Counted from the first letter of the stretch, positions 1 to 9,593 are shown. The stretch is 24,772 nucleotides of DNA from Chara braunii (GCA_003427395.1 BFEA01000254.1:770884-795655); one strand, 5' to 3'. The notes: generated by a model from the sequence alone, not told the origin. Program-made: numbers and translations.

Positions 1-60
<60 letters not shown>
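1..60. repeat. (GA)n microsatellite at window edge
   Basis: Thirty perfect GA dinucleotides fill the first 60 bases, and the tract may continue beyond the window. It abuts the palindromic minisatellite directly. Confidence 0.97.
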
Positions 61-64
<4 letters not shown>

Positions 65-200
65 TACTATTCGAATAGTACACACGTGCGTACTATTCGA
101 ATAGTACACACGTGCATACTATTCAGATTTTCAGGAGCTACTTCGAAAAATCGAGTTTTCCAGGGAAAGTTGAATAGTACATACGTGCGTTTTATTCGGG
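61..200. repeat. Palindromic 26-bp minisatellite, third unit opened by an insert
   Basis: Units start at 61, 87 and 113. Each carries the 16-bp perfect palindrome TACTATTCGAATAGTA followed by an ACACACGTGC-like spacer. In the third unit the palindrome is split: TACTATTC at 117-124 and GAATAGTA at 172-179 are separated by 47 bp of unrelated sequence. The block joins the truncated end of the LINE at about 205, so it marks a rearrangement or insertion boundary. Confidence 0.85.
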
Positions 201-204
201 GGAA

Positions 205-1678
205 GACTGTAGCATCTCGTAGCGCTACTTGGATGCCCAAGTACGGCTCAGAATCTTGAGAAGCTATCCTCTTCATTTCCCATGTCTGTCCCTGCAGTTC
301 GTAGCGAGATGGCAAGAAGTAGGATGACTTATTCCAATTCACTCGCGCTTCAGAGATCACTGAGTACGAGTCCAACATGTTTTTGGCCTCCTCAAGTGAT
401 TTTGATGTGGCTTCTGTGACTAAGAGGGGGTCGTTTGCAATAGCGTCCGTCAGCAGTTGATCTCCATCGTCGAGGCTCAGTCCACGAAGTTGAGGGGACA
501 CCCTTAATAAGTTAAGAAGAACTTTCATCTGAATTACAAAGAGGAGGGAGGCCAATGAGCATCCCTGACGCAACAAGCGTGTGAGCGTGAATGTTGGTGA
601 AATAAACCCGTTAACAATAATCGCTGCAGTCGAATCTGTATACAATTCCTCAATGATCTGCGATATTTAGGACCGAAATTCAAGTGCTGAAGTGTGACCA
701 GAACAAAGGATCAGTTCACGCGGTCGTAGGCTTTCTCAAGATCTAACATCGCCACCATGACCTGACGATCCTCTCGTTGAATTACCTCCAATGCACCCAT
801 TGCCATGATAACGTTTTTGAAGATGGAGCGATCTTGGACAAAAGCGCCTTGGTCTGTGTGAACTAAGTTTGGCAGAAAAGGCGCCAATCTTCTGGCCAAC
901 AGCTTAGCGAGGATTTTGTACGAGACGTTCGGACGACCGATAGGTCTTCAGTTGCGTACATTGTGTTTATCTTCCTTCTTGTATAGCAGCATAATCACCC
1001 CGAATTTCATTTCCTCCGTTAGGGAACCTACCTCCAAAATCCTGTTGAACAATCTTAATAGAATCGGGCCCACATGTTCCCATGTCGCCACATAGAACTC
1101 CACAGGGAGTCCATTTGAGTCCGGGCTTTTTCTTTTTGCCATGGTCTTAACCACTAACCACAGCTCTGGCATGGTGATTAACTGCTCAAGGAGGGCGCTG
1201 GATTCTGCCGTAAGGCGCGCTGTTGTATTCTGCCACAGATCGCACTCGGCTTGCAGTTGATGCTGCTCCGGGGGTCTTCGAGAGGTAAGTATGTCTTCAA
1301 AATATTGCTTTGTGAAGTCCCCAATACTTTTGGAATCGGTCGCTGTATCTGCTTCGACGTGGAATGGGTGTTGAAACTCCTTGATTGTTGAGTGAACCCG
1401 CTGTGGACAGATCCGTTGGAAGGCTTTTTTGCTCATGCGATCGGTGCTGATTCAGCGGTAATCATTTTTTTTCCCCTAGCCTTGTTCGCCCAGCTGATTT
1501 CCTGTTCGATCTGCAAGTCTTCCCATTTCAAGCGCCATTTGTCTCTCATGTGAAGCCAGTACAGTTCTGTTGGTGTATCTGTGTCCAGCATGTCCTCAAC
1601 CTCCTTTACATTGACCAAACATTCTTCTTCTTGCAGCCTCCTCCCTCTTGCCTGAATTCATGAAAATGCGTGAAGTGC
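205..1678 (-). pseudogene. LINE ORF2 linker and reverse transcriptase domain, broken
   Basis: The linker (about 1660-1433, in the same frame as the endonuclease, with stops near 1680 and 1642) is followed by a frameshift near 1436 into the RT N-terminal region (1436-948: SPDSNGLPVEFY, FGVIMLLYKK). After a TGA at 950-948, where NWRPI is expected, the frame continues with YKILAKLLARRL, GAFVQDRSI and motif A, DLEKAYDRVN, to a TGA at 713-711. A second frameshift near 650 leads to RQGCSLASLLF (570-538). The catalytic [FY]ADD box is replaced by IAND (441-430). YLGIQVALRD near 220 is the last recognisable part. Thumb and C-terminal domains are missing. Confidence 0.85.
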
Positions 1679-2566
1679 TCAAGTTGTTGCTCTGAAGCTG
1701 ATCGTTGCCCATTCTTCCTCTGAGTCGAACCAGTCCCTTGTGTGCTGCCAATCCCGCCAGTGGGTCGCAACCCACTGCAGGATGTCCGGTGAACTGAGGT
1801 GGTCTGTGTTAAATCTGAAAATACCGGGGCTTCGCTGTAGCTGGCCATCCAAAAGGAACTCTGCACTAACTAGCCTGTGATCATAGCCAGGCGTAATCAT
1901 GACCTCGACTGATGTCAATGTTTCCCAGGTTGCTCCCTTGGCGAGGAGCAGGTCTAGCCATCCCTTTGGAGGGGGGCAGTCCCCCGTTCTTTGTGAGGAG
2001 AACAGGGTGTACCCGCGGTCTGTGGGGTGTGTATGCCTGTAGGCGTCATTGAATGAGTTAACTTCCATGAAGTTCAGCAACATTTTGGCGTCAAGCTTTC
2101 GGGGGAAGGAGGCTGGGGAGTCCTGACCTGGTTGCAGGACCAGGTTGAAGTCACCTACCAAGACAATGTTCTGCGCTGAAGGGACTAAGTACGGTAGTTC
2201 CTCCAAGAAGTCTCTTCTCTCTGTCGGTTCGGATGGGTCGTAAACAGACATAAAGGTTCAATGTTGCGCTCCCAATTGAACTTGAATCCATGCCCTGTGC
2301 CCCCACAAATCCACCTCAGAAGCAAGTATTTCCAACTGCAGGTTGCGATGCAGGAGGATCGCTACTCCCCCCAGAGTACCTTGTGCTGGGGACCGAATTT
2401 GGTCACCTTTCCAACAGTTGCTGATCTGGCGCAACTTTGGGTCGTCCAGCTTGGTCTCGTGCAGCATCAGGATCTGGATTGCATTGTCGTGCGCCCATGT
2501 CTGGAGTCTGGCTTTGCGGTCACCTAAGGCTCGGACGTTCTAGGTAGTCACTCTAAGTCTGTCCAT
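1679..2566 (-). pseudogene. LINE ORF2 N-terminal AP-like endonuclease domain, with stops
   Basis: ORF2 appears to start at 2566 with MDRLRVTT and stays in one frame to 1679. The exonuclease/endonuclease/phosphatase fold is recognisable from LHETKL (2464-2447; Glu at 2458-2456 is the metal ligand), GGVAILL, the GDFN motif (2155-2144), a GWLDLLLAKG segment in place of the usual SRLDRILVS, and YDH (1885-1877) in place of SDH. In-frame stops occur at 2542-2540 (TAG, where this family has the Trp of TWNVR) and 2260-2258 (TGA). The enzyme nicks the target DNA to prime reverse transcription. The start codon lies inside the end of ORF1: ATGGACAGACTTAG holds both the ORF2 start and the ORF1 stop. Confidence 0.85.
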
Positions 2567-4581
2567 TGTCTTGAGGAGAAGCGGTAAGTACTTGGATCCA
2601 TTGTTGTTGCTCTTCATTTGGTTGACGTGTGGTGCGAGCTCTGCGAGTCTGTTTTGCATCTACCGGTGTTCCCCATGGTGCAAGGAGAAGATGGCGGAAA
2701 CCCAGAGAGTGTTGTTGCTTGTCAGTAGCCAGCGTGGAACACAAATCTGCCATCAGAGTGGCGTCCATGTCGTTTGTTAACCAGGTTTCTTTTAGCTCTT
2801 CCGTGTTTTTTTTTCTGCAAGCCATGCAGAGGGTAACCAAACTACCCCCTGAGTGGCCAGTAAGGCAGCCGTGTTCAGGGATATTTTGGCATCTAAGGTC
2901 CCTATATGAAAGTGCCATCTACCTCCTGTTGCTCCAGCGATCGACTTGCGCCCGATCCGGATACCCGACACAAGCCGGAAAGCAAAACGGTCTGCAATAA
3001 ACGAGGAGGCTACATATTTAATTGCGTCTTTAGTAGTGGGTGAGGCAACTGTCTCAATCGTGTGCCTTTGTCTATTCGTTTTGCCATAAATTTGGTTCCC
3101 TGGGGGGTTAGCATGAAGATCATCAGCACCATCTGGTGTCTGATGAACGTGTTGGCTATCCTACTGGCTGATGGGTGAGAGGGGATTTGGCCAGACTGAG
3201 CACTGACAGAGTTGTGGCCGCCGATTAACAGTGTTGGGGTGGACAGCAATTGAGACTTGGACAACACTACAAATCCAATTTCTTCTTCTTCTGCCTCGAG
3301 AGTGACTTCCTCCTGCCCATCTTGGTTAATCTGCCTTTGTTTCTTTGGAGTTCGGGCAGTTTGCCTCTGATCTCTCATCTCTGCATCTTGGCGGAGGTGA
3401 TCTTCGATCCGAAGTCTGCGAGAAATAGCGAGTGCTGAATTATCTGGCCTGGTTATAGGAGGGGGAGTAGACTCGAGGGGGGAATGTGGGATTTGTGTTA
3501 GTTGCAGAGGGTGTGATGGGTTGGGATTGAAGTGGGGGTTATTGTAGGTGAGGTATTGGTGCTGAAAGAAGTTAGGGTTGGCGAAGGGGTCGTTGTGTGT
3601 GTGCCCTGAGTTTGTGTAGTGTGGAAGGGTGGTAAGGATGGGTGTTGACAGGCTGGGCGTTGCTGCATGACGTAGGGGTGGGGGAGGTGCGTGCGGGGGG
3701 TCAGTTGTGGTGTGGGTGGGAAGCTGGAGGGGGGGTGGGCATTGAGGGTAGTGAATGGAGACCAGAGGGGGGGGAAACAACAACCCCGACAGTGGTGATG
3801 AGTTGTATGCCGTGGCTGAGAGGGGGGACATGTGATGGTTCGTTGGATACTATTGGGATACTTGAGAAGGGAGTGCTGTGTTTTGGTGAGGAGGGTGGGT
3901 GGTGTGAGTGCGAGTTGAAAGGGATAGATGAGGTGGGGTGGGGATTGCAGCTGTTGCTGAAGAGGGTAAGGACCACGAATAGGGTGAAGTATCTGGAGGC
4001 CAATAATTTTGTATGTGCCTGCTGCCTTTCGGTCCCTTGCTTGGTCCAATTCATGTTGTGTCATCCATGGTTTGAATAGCACACGGATTGGACCTTGACG
4101 TGAGGGAATAGTGTATTGTCCTTTGTGTATTAAGTATTCCACTATCCTTTATGATCAAGCGACATAAGAGATAAGATTGGGGCCTTCCCCATGCGTACGA
4201 CCTCGACGTTGCGATGGATTGAAACTTGCGTCTTGGTACCAGGCATCTTCATAGATGCGAATAAATTGCTTCCGCTGTGCAATTCACAAAATTGCCCCTC
4301 TGGTTTGGAATATGACGATCACAGTTCTAGCTTTCAACCAGTTTACTGTGGCAGTGTTGATTTCTTCGTTAATATTGAGGTACCCGATTCAATCGATGAT
4401 TTCGACATCGCCATGGGAGATGGAGGTGTCAGGGAAGAAAGACACCATCACCATAGCACCTATCAAGGAGCGTTTGGATACGAGCTGGATCCGCCTCCGA
4501 AATGGCCTTTGGGCGTGGGGAGGGGTTTGATGTTTGACCGTTTGGGTGGCCGGTGTGTTGGCCTGTGTCGGGTGTGGCCAT
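2553..4581 (-). pseudogene. LINE ORF1 (gag-like RNA-binding protein) pseudogene
   Basis: The proposed start at 4581 lies in a good context (GCCATGG) and opens a Pro/Asn/Gln-rich N-terminus of about 48 residues. The frame breaks near 4430 and continues in another frame with in-frame stops (for example 4391-4389 and 4286-4284). A globular block contains RRGRTHGEGPN and VLFKPWMT (about 4079-4059). A long Pro/Ser/Thr/His-rich low-complexity stretch follows (about 4000-3450), then a charged segment around RRLRIEDHLRQDAEMRDQRQ and an acidic run EAEEEE. After another frameshift, the C-terminal part (about 3060-2790) reads well as ...KYVASSFIADRFAFRL. A further frameshift in an A-run near 2810 leads to the final segment, which ends with TAG at 2555-2553. 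No intact zinc knuckle was found. ORF1 proteins of this kind bind element RNA; that role is by family analogy. Confidence 0.7.
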
Positions 4582-5690
4582 GGCTGTTAGTGAAAGGATG
4601 ACAGATGAGGAATGGTGTTATCTGACGAGCGGAAGGATCACGGAGGGGTAGGACAAAAAAAAAGTTTAGGTGAGAGGGGGGTTGGATAGTGATATGCTAG
4701 GAATTTGCCCTGTATGAAAGTGATATTATTGACAAAATAATATATTTCAAGTTGTGAATTCGGTATGTTGTAGTTTTGGTATTTGGGGGAGGGTCAAGTC
4801 GGGTGTGAGAGTGGTAAAGGACGGCGGCTTGGGAGAGAAAGGGGGGTTGAAGTATCAATGGTTGTGGAATTGGAGAGGGTGATTCAAGGGGTGTCAGTTG
4901 TTTAACTAGGCGTAAAAAGGAATAGTGTGTGAAAGAAATAAAGTACATGGAGGTGGGAGATGTGAGGGATGATGTTAGGGTCAAACATGGTTACGGTAAG
5001 TTGTGTTGACCCTGGATGGGCAAGTTAAGTGGATGAGGGTGTTAATGTGATTTCAGTGACGATAAGATATAGTGTAAGAGATCGAGAAAGACAATTTGGC
5101 GCTAGGTATGATAAAATATTTTGAAGCGTGTGAAAGCAGAAATTAGGAAGGATGCGTGGTGTGAAATTAGGGCGGTATTGGGAAGGTGGGGAGTGAGCAA
5201 GGGGTATGAGAGGAGTTTTATAAGAGCTCTTGCGTGTAGAGGGGAAAGTGGGTAAGCGACTTCTTATAGGATGAAATGGAGAGAGACAAGTCAACGAAGA
5301 CTTGTTTCCTCCATACGTCGGCACGACGTTTGACTCAGATCAGGTGTTGGGTGAGTCGTTTGAGTATTCACAAAATCAGGCCGACCGTGGTGGTATAGGA
5401 GGGGGAATTTCTGTAAGTCACGGGATTAAAGGGGGGTGGTGTTGGTGTGGAGTTGAGGAGGTGAGGTTAATAGGTGAGGGGCAGGGGTGTTGACCGCTGG
5501 AAAGGAAAGGGATAAGGTTGGTAAGCAAGAAGGAGGGAAGGAATGTGGCAGTGAAACGTGTGGGAGCAGGGAAGGATGACGGGGCTAGGCTATGGTATCG
5601 GGATCTCAAACACTCTTAGTGTAGGTGATGATGGTGAGAACTTGGGTGGCGGTAGTATGAACTTAGTAGGTGAAGGTCGAGATTAGGGTT
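4582..5690 (-). other. Strand-biased, C-rich leader upstream of LINE ORF1 (possible 5' UTR)
   Basis: The plus strand is G/T-rich with many GGGG and GGTG runs, so the minus strand (LINE sense) is C/A/T-rich and poor in G. It yields several Pro/Ser/Thr-rich open stretches (5609-5418, 5324-5025, 4984-4697) without recognisable domains. The same skew is seen in the Pro-rich part of ORF1 (3440-3960). I infer an element leader or a degraded duplicate of the Pro-rich segment, not a gene. Confidence 0.4.
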
Positions 5691-5837
5691 ATTCGACGAA
5701 GACGAGTGGGCACGCATCAAGACAGGGCGTGTAGAACGCCATGTCGAATACATATAGAGCATATTAGTTGACGAAAGACGTTGTCAAATGTAATTTCTAA
5801 TTTGCTGACTCGTCCCCATACCTCCCTACCTACCCAG

Positions 5838-5946
5838 GTACATTGGCGCAGCCGAGCTGCGCGAGGTGCTGGACGATGGCCTCTTCCCCTGGATGCGCTC
5901 CACGCTGGTGGCTAGCAAGACCAGCTCTCCGGAACCGGTGACTTAG
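5838..5946 (+). CDS. Putative terminal exon of an EF-hand protein (partial)
   Basis: A 109-bp GC-rich island follows a good splice acceptor: a pyrimidine-rich run ending in CCCAG at 5833-5837, with CTAAT and CTGAC upstream as possible branch sites. In frame from 5839 it encodes YIGAAELREVLDDG... for 35 residues and then TAG at 5944-5946. YIGAAEL matches the second half of an EF-hand loop: hydrophobic position 8, acidic position 12 (Glu), then Leu and a helix. The first base would complete a split codon; a preceding GG would give the conserved loop Gly. Third positions are mostly G or C, unlike the AT-rich surroundings. No upstream exon was found in the 5690-5837 interval. It may be a captured or stranded exon. 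The parent family is not identified, and the tail (LFPWMRSTLVASK...) is unfamiliar. Confidence 0.35.
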
Positions 5947-5999
5947 CGGCAGAGCGCGCAACGCCGACCGAACGCCTCTCCCCCCTGTAGTCAATTCAA

Positions 6000-6412
6000 T
6001 TACCTGTCAAATCTGGACAGGACGGCCTTTCATGCCTTTTTTATTGTCATTATAGTATTACGGGGAACCCGTAGCAACCACATACGTGCTCAAAAGCCTC
6101 CAACGAGGGAACATGAGAGAGCTGCACACACCAGCAGGTGTGATACCTACTACCGCAAGTGGGCGATATTGGCCAGGGGTCAGCCGGTAGCATCGATGGG
6201 TCAGTCACTGTGTCTCCCCTTCGGTCCTCTCCCCCTCTGAACATCAACAGCCTCTGCTCAGGGGGTCTCAATGCCACTCGGGGGGTCTTACGACATATCT
6301 CTAGGTGGCGAGCACCAAGCTTGCCCAAGAAGGTACATGAGCCAACGGGGATTGAACCCAAAACGTCCTGAATGCCACTTGCGTGCCTTACCAACTCAGC
6401 TAGGCCGCTGGA
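6000..6412 (-). mobile_element. tRNA-derived SINE, type 1, copy A
   Basis: The minus strand starts with TCCAGCGGCCTAGCT. An A box (TAGCTGAGTTGG, 6402-6391) and a B box (GGTTCAATCC, 6358-6349) lie exactly as far apart as in a tRNA (T8 to T54 is 46 nt). A body of about 270 bp follows, and the 3' end matches copy B (23471-23896) almost base for base: CCCCGTAATACTATAATG, then an A-run, then GGC..GGCC and CCTGTC/GACAGG hairpins ending at GACAGGTAA. Such elements are transcribed by pol III and moved by a partner LINE. Several ORFs drawn across it are spurious. Confidence 0.9.
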
Positions 6413-6428
6413 TAACAATACCAATTCA

Positions 6429-6631
6429 GTTGCTACACTTCTTTTTTTTCTCTATTTTTTTGAAAGGGCCATGGCCTTGAGGTATTAACATTGGACTAAG
6501 CAGCCTCGGTAAACTCAATATCGAGTCTAATCTAACACTGAGTGGCCTTTTTAGCCCAGGGTGACCTTATTGCCTTCAGGGACCCCCCAGTGGGGGACAC
6601 CCGCCAAGGGACAGTCGGTTGCTACACTTCT
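6429..6631 (-). mobile_element. Short retroposed insert with perfect 14-bp target-site duplications
   Basis: The 14-mer GTTGCTACACTTCT occurs at 6429-6442 and again at 6618-6631. The 175 bp between them (6443-6617), read on the minus strand, starts CGACTGTCCC, has an early CCCCC-ACT-GGGGG hairpin, and ends ..GGCCCTTTC followed by an A-rich tail (A7, TAGAG, A8) that abuts the duplication. Tail plus duplication are the hallmarks of target-primed reverse transcription. No tRNA boxes were found, so it is either a 5'-truncated LINE end or a non-tRNA SINE. It sits in the 5' flank of SINE copy A. Confidence 0.8.
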
Positions 6632-7078
6632 ATTTCCAGTAGTATATATTTTTTATTTTTTATTTTTACCCCGAAAATGTCATATTTTAATATGCTGGGA
6701 AACGCGGTCGTCGGGATGAGCAAGGCATCCTAACCAAGCAGATCCCTGACGTCGGGATGCCCCAATCCTGAAAATTCAGTCACCTAATAACTCAACAACC
6801 CTAATTAGATTTCACAATTATCAACAACCCTAGTTAGATCTCATAATTAACAGAAAAATAAACAACCCCCAGATCATGACTAAACTACTATGACCACAAA
6901 CTATAATTTTGGGGCTACTGTAAGTGATTCCTCTTATCTCTTCCTTTCCCTTTTCTTCTCCACTATTGCTTTATCTCATATCTAAGGTTAGATAATAGAT
7001 TAAAACTCGGTTGGGTTGATTTGCTCTGGATGTTTTCCTTTCAAAGCCAAATTGGGTGGTGCTCCCAGCGCTGGTACG
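6632..7078. other. AT-rich interval, no gene seen
   Basis: AT-rich sequence with short repeated CAACCCTAATTAGATTTCA-like blocks (about 6796-6815 and 6826-6845). No coding or RNA signature was recognised. Confidence 0.6.
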
Positions 7079-7233
7079 AAATCCCAATTAGCAGCGTTGA
7101 ATTTCCTCAACGCCAAAATTCGGACGTGTTTGTGGAGATATGGAGTTGAGGAAACTCAACGAGCTTTCTGCACATCTCCACAAACACGTCTAGATTCAGG
7201 TGTTGAGGATACTCAACGTTGCTAGTGGGAGTT
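7079..7233. repeat. Long foldback (inverted repeat) with nested GAAA-loop hairpin
   Basis: The arms 7079-7142 and 7171-7233 are reverse complements at roughly 80 percent by hand alignment, including an uninterrupted 17-bp match (GACGTGTTTGTGGAGAT). The 28-nt loop itself contains GTTGAG-GAAA-CTCAAC (7145-7160), a perfect 6-bp stem closed by a GNRA tetraloop. The small palindrome GTTGAG..CTCAAC recurs in degenerate form in both arms (near 7095 and 7202). It could be a MITE or a hairpin small-RNA precursor. No target-site duplication is evident. Confidence 0.8.
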
Positions 7234-8209
7234 GGCCCCCGATTTTTATACAAGGAGACCGCCCTCTTTTTTTTTCTCCAAACAAAATCAAATTATTTCA
7301 AATTTCAACTCGAGGTTGGGGACCTCACAATTAAACCAATACTGACAACATTAGTCAACCAAAGGAGCTGGAGAAACGCTTAGCGCATGCGTGGCGAACA
7401 TATGCGCTAGATCCCACCACGTCACAGACTGACATGAACGTGGATCCGATTCTTAGTCTAGTAGACCGCGAACGGGGGCGCTATTCCTCATATTATGTTT
7501 TGACTGATAATTTCGAGTCGGACTTCATCGTCATTGCGGTTTTGGGCGTAGCATACAGGCTTGCAAGTGTTGGCTATGGTCGATGTCAGTGGAATCAAGT
7601 GAAGGTGACCATTGGTAATCCGGAGTGTGTTTTAAATTTTCCCCACAACAACCCCAACTCCACCAAGAGAAGTAGATTAATAATCAAAGCAACTTTTGTC
7701 CTATTGCAGACCATGAGAGCACTTGAGTTGAGAAAGTGCAACGTTTAAACAATGAGAAAACTAGGGTGTTGTCACAGTTTTAGTTTGCAAATGTATTTCA
7801 ATTTGGCAAATGTTGTGTCAAAGCGAGGAAAATCATGAATGTATACACCCAACTTTATGGTCAAGTGGGGATATGCTGTATTCAAGGATGCCTGAACTGG
7901 ATTTACACCTCAAATCGTGATTGCGCCCTAGGTACCCCTTAAATAATTTTACAAGTAGATAGGTTTTTTTTTATCCTTGGGGTACGCCTTCCATTTGTTA
8001 TTGCAACTCTCTTTTTTTACTGTGCCTCGCACGTATAAGGTTGTCCACGTTGATTGAACGCATTTCATCATCATGATACAAAAGTCTTCTAAAGTTTTAT
8101 AAACGTGGTATACTGGCCGTATCACTTGCTTATTACACAGTTGTGAGCACGACATTAGATTGGTTTACAACTAAGTTGGTAATATTATCTTGGAAGGAAC
8201 ACAGTGCAG

Positions 8210-8210
<1 letters not shown>
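7234..8210. other. Interval without recognisable genes
   Basis: An ATG-started frame at 7434-7748 (104 codons, plus strand) has no familiar motif and no supporting context, so I do not call it a gene. A small inverted repeat, TAGCGCAT (7381-7388) and ATGCGCTA (7402-7409), is present. The rest is moderately AT-rich. Confidence 0.55.
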
Positions 8211-8211
<1 letters not shown>

Positions 8212-8259
<48 letters not shown>

Positions 8260-8298
8260 TTGTTTATGGGCGTGGGTGTGTATGTGTGTGTGCGCTTA
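8212..8298. repeat. (TG)n microsatellite
   Basis: Near-perfect TG repeat at 8212-8253, followed by degenerate TG-rich sequence to about 8298. The Cys-Val repeat frames drawn over it are artefacts. Confidence 0.95.
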
Positions 8299-8330
8299 TC
8301 TATACAAATGTATGCATTTCTTTTTTTTTA

Positions 8331-8428
8331 CAATCAATCAATCAATTGATCCTTTTATTTTTATCACAATCAATTAATCAATGAACCTTTATGAATGAAT
8401 GAACGAATCAATCAATCAATCAATTTAT
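8331..8428. repeat. (AATC)n tetranucleotide repeats
   Basis: Clusters of AATC units at about 8331-8346, 8369-8382 and 8407-8424, separated by AT-rich spacers and degenerate GAAT units. Confidence 0.85.
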
Positions 8429-9593
8429 CGATTTTTTTTTTTACATATTTCTCCCCATGGAAAATTTAACCAGGGTCTTAGAGGATTAATTTTTGTTTTT
8501 TTTTTCTTTTTACTTTTAAGACCGTGCGGTTGTAGGGGCCTCTTGCATCCCCCTGCCTTCCCTGTCCCATGGGTTTTTGCAGATCCCCGAAAACGACGTG
8601 CTCTTCTATTCAAAGTGGTATTTCTAATATAATTTTCCTTTACTCATTTGATAATATTTCGATAAGAGGTGTAAGAAAATCTTCAATGTCTCGACTACAA
8701 AGATCTTAAGGAACATCACAAGTTTTCGACATGAAGAGTTAAAAAAAAATCCCTTATTATTTTTGTACAGGCTGTGGTCGAAGTGGCCAAGGGCTCATTC
8801 GTGTGGAACAAATTGACTAAGGCTTCAATTGTTGTCCACCTTGAGCTGCTCCTTACCATGATAAAGAATCTTGCATCCATTGCTCCCTCCATCTGATGTC
8901 ACATAAGCTTACCCCTAATTCTAATTTCCTGCCAACAATACTTCATTTGGGTTAGCAATTAATTTTTCATTTCTTATATATTTTATGGTAAGGTGTCTAG
9001 TACCTCAATTTCTTCATATTAATTTTCTTGTTGTTGAAGTTGTTGGATTATTTGAAATGACTTCGTGCACCTAAACGTTTCAAATATTCATTGCATTTGT
9101 GACCTCAAAATGCGAGACGATTGTTAAACCAGCTTATGTCATCCTTAATGAGGGTCCTTTGGTCCCTCTAAAAGACCCACACATCCTTGAGATCTATTAT
9201 GAGACAGTCTACTTTGAGATGAGAGATATTAAGCTAGGCTAATTGCCCACTCGGTCGGGTGCGCTCAGACCGGCAGAAGGCCCAAGTAGGTCAGAAAGTG
9301 GCCTGATTTTTTTTACTTGTTTTTTTATGGTATAACCATTTTGCACAGTATCGACCCTCAAATTAGAAAGCAATGACTATGCTTCCTGGGGGGGTGAGGG
9401 GTGGGAGAGCATGATGTTTTCACCGTAGTGCATTGCGTGTATTGTTGCACTGTCTGCACATAGGAGGAGGAAGGAGATAGCAGAAGAAGGTTGAAGGAGA
9501 TGGCGGGGGGGGAGGGTAAGGAGATGGCAGGAAAAGGAAAAGATACAAGGAGATAAAAGAGGGGTCGGAACACACCTAAATGGTTGTGAGGCC
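8429..9593. other. Interval without recognisable genes
   Basis: T-rich runs near 8435 and 8495, then AT-rich sequence with short frames only. A G-rich and purine-rich stretch lies at 9385-9560. No domain, tRNA-like or terminal-repeat signature was recognised. Confidence 0.55.

Larger units (their letters stand above)
205..4581 (-). mobile_element. Decayed two-ORF non-LTR retrotransposon (LINE), 3' part missing
   Basis: Read on the minus strand, this is ORF1 (4581 to 2553) followed by ORF2 with an AP-like endonuclease and a reverse transcriptase (2566 to about 205). Many stops and several frameshifts make it non-functional. The homology stops just after the RT palm; the thumb, the C-terminal zinc region and the 3' UTR are absent, and minisatellite DNA follows. 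LINE copies are normally truncated at the 5' end by incomplete reverse transcription, so loss of the 3' part implies a later deletion, insertion or rearrangement. A C-rich leader upstream (4582-5690) could be its 5' UTR. Confidence 0.85.

Noticed and set aside
3137-3180. Second hammerhead candidate at CTGATGAAC
   Set aside because: No stem II closing in GAAA and no NUH triplet in position; it lies within the LINE ORF1 coding region.
7434-7748. 104-codon ATG-started frame
   Set aside because: No known motif, no codon bias distinct from its surroundings, no neighbouring gene context.
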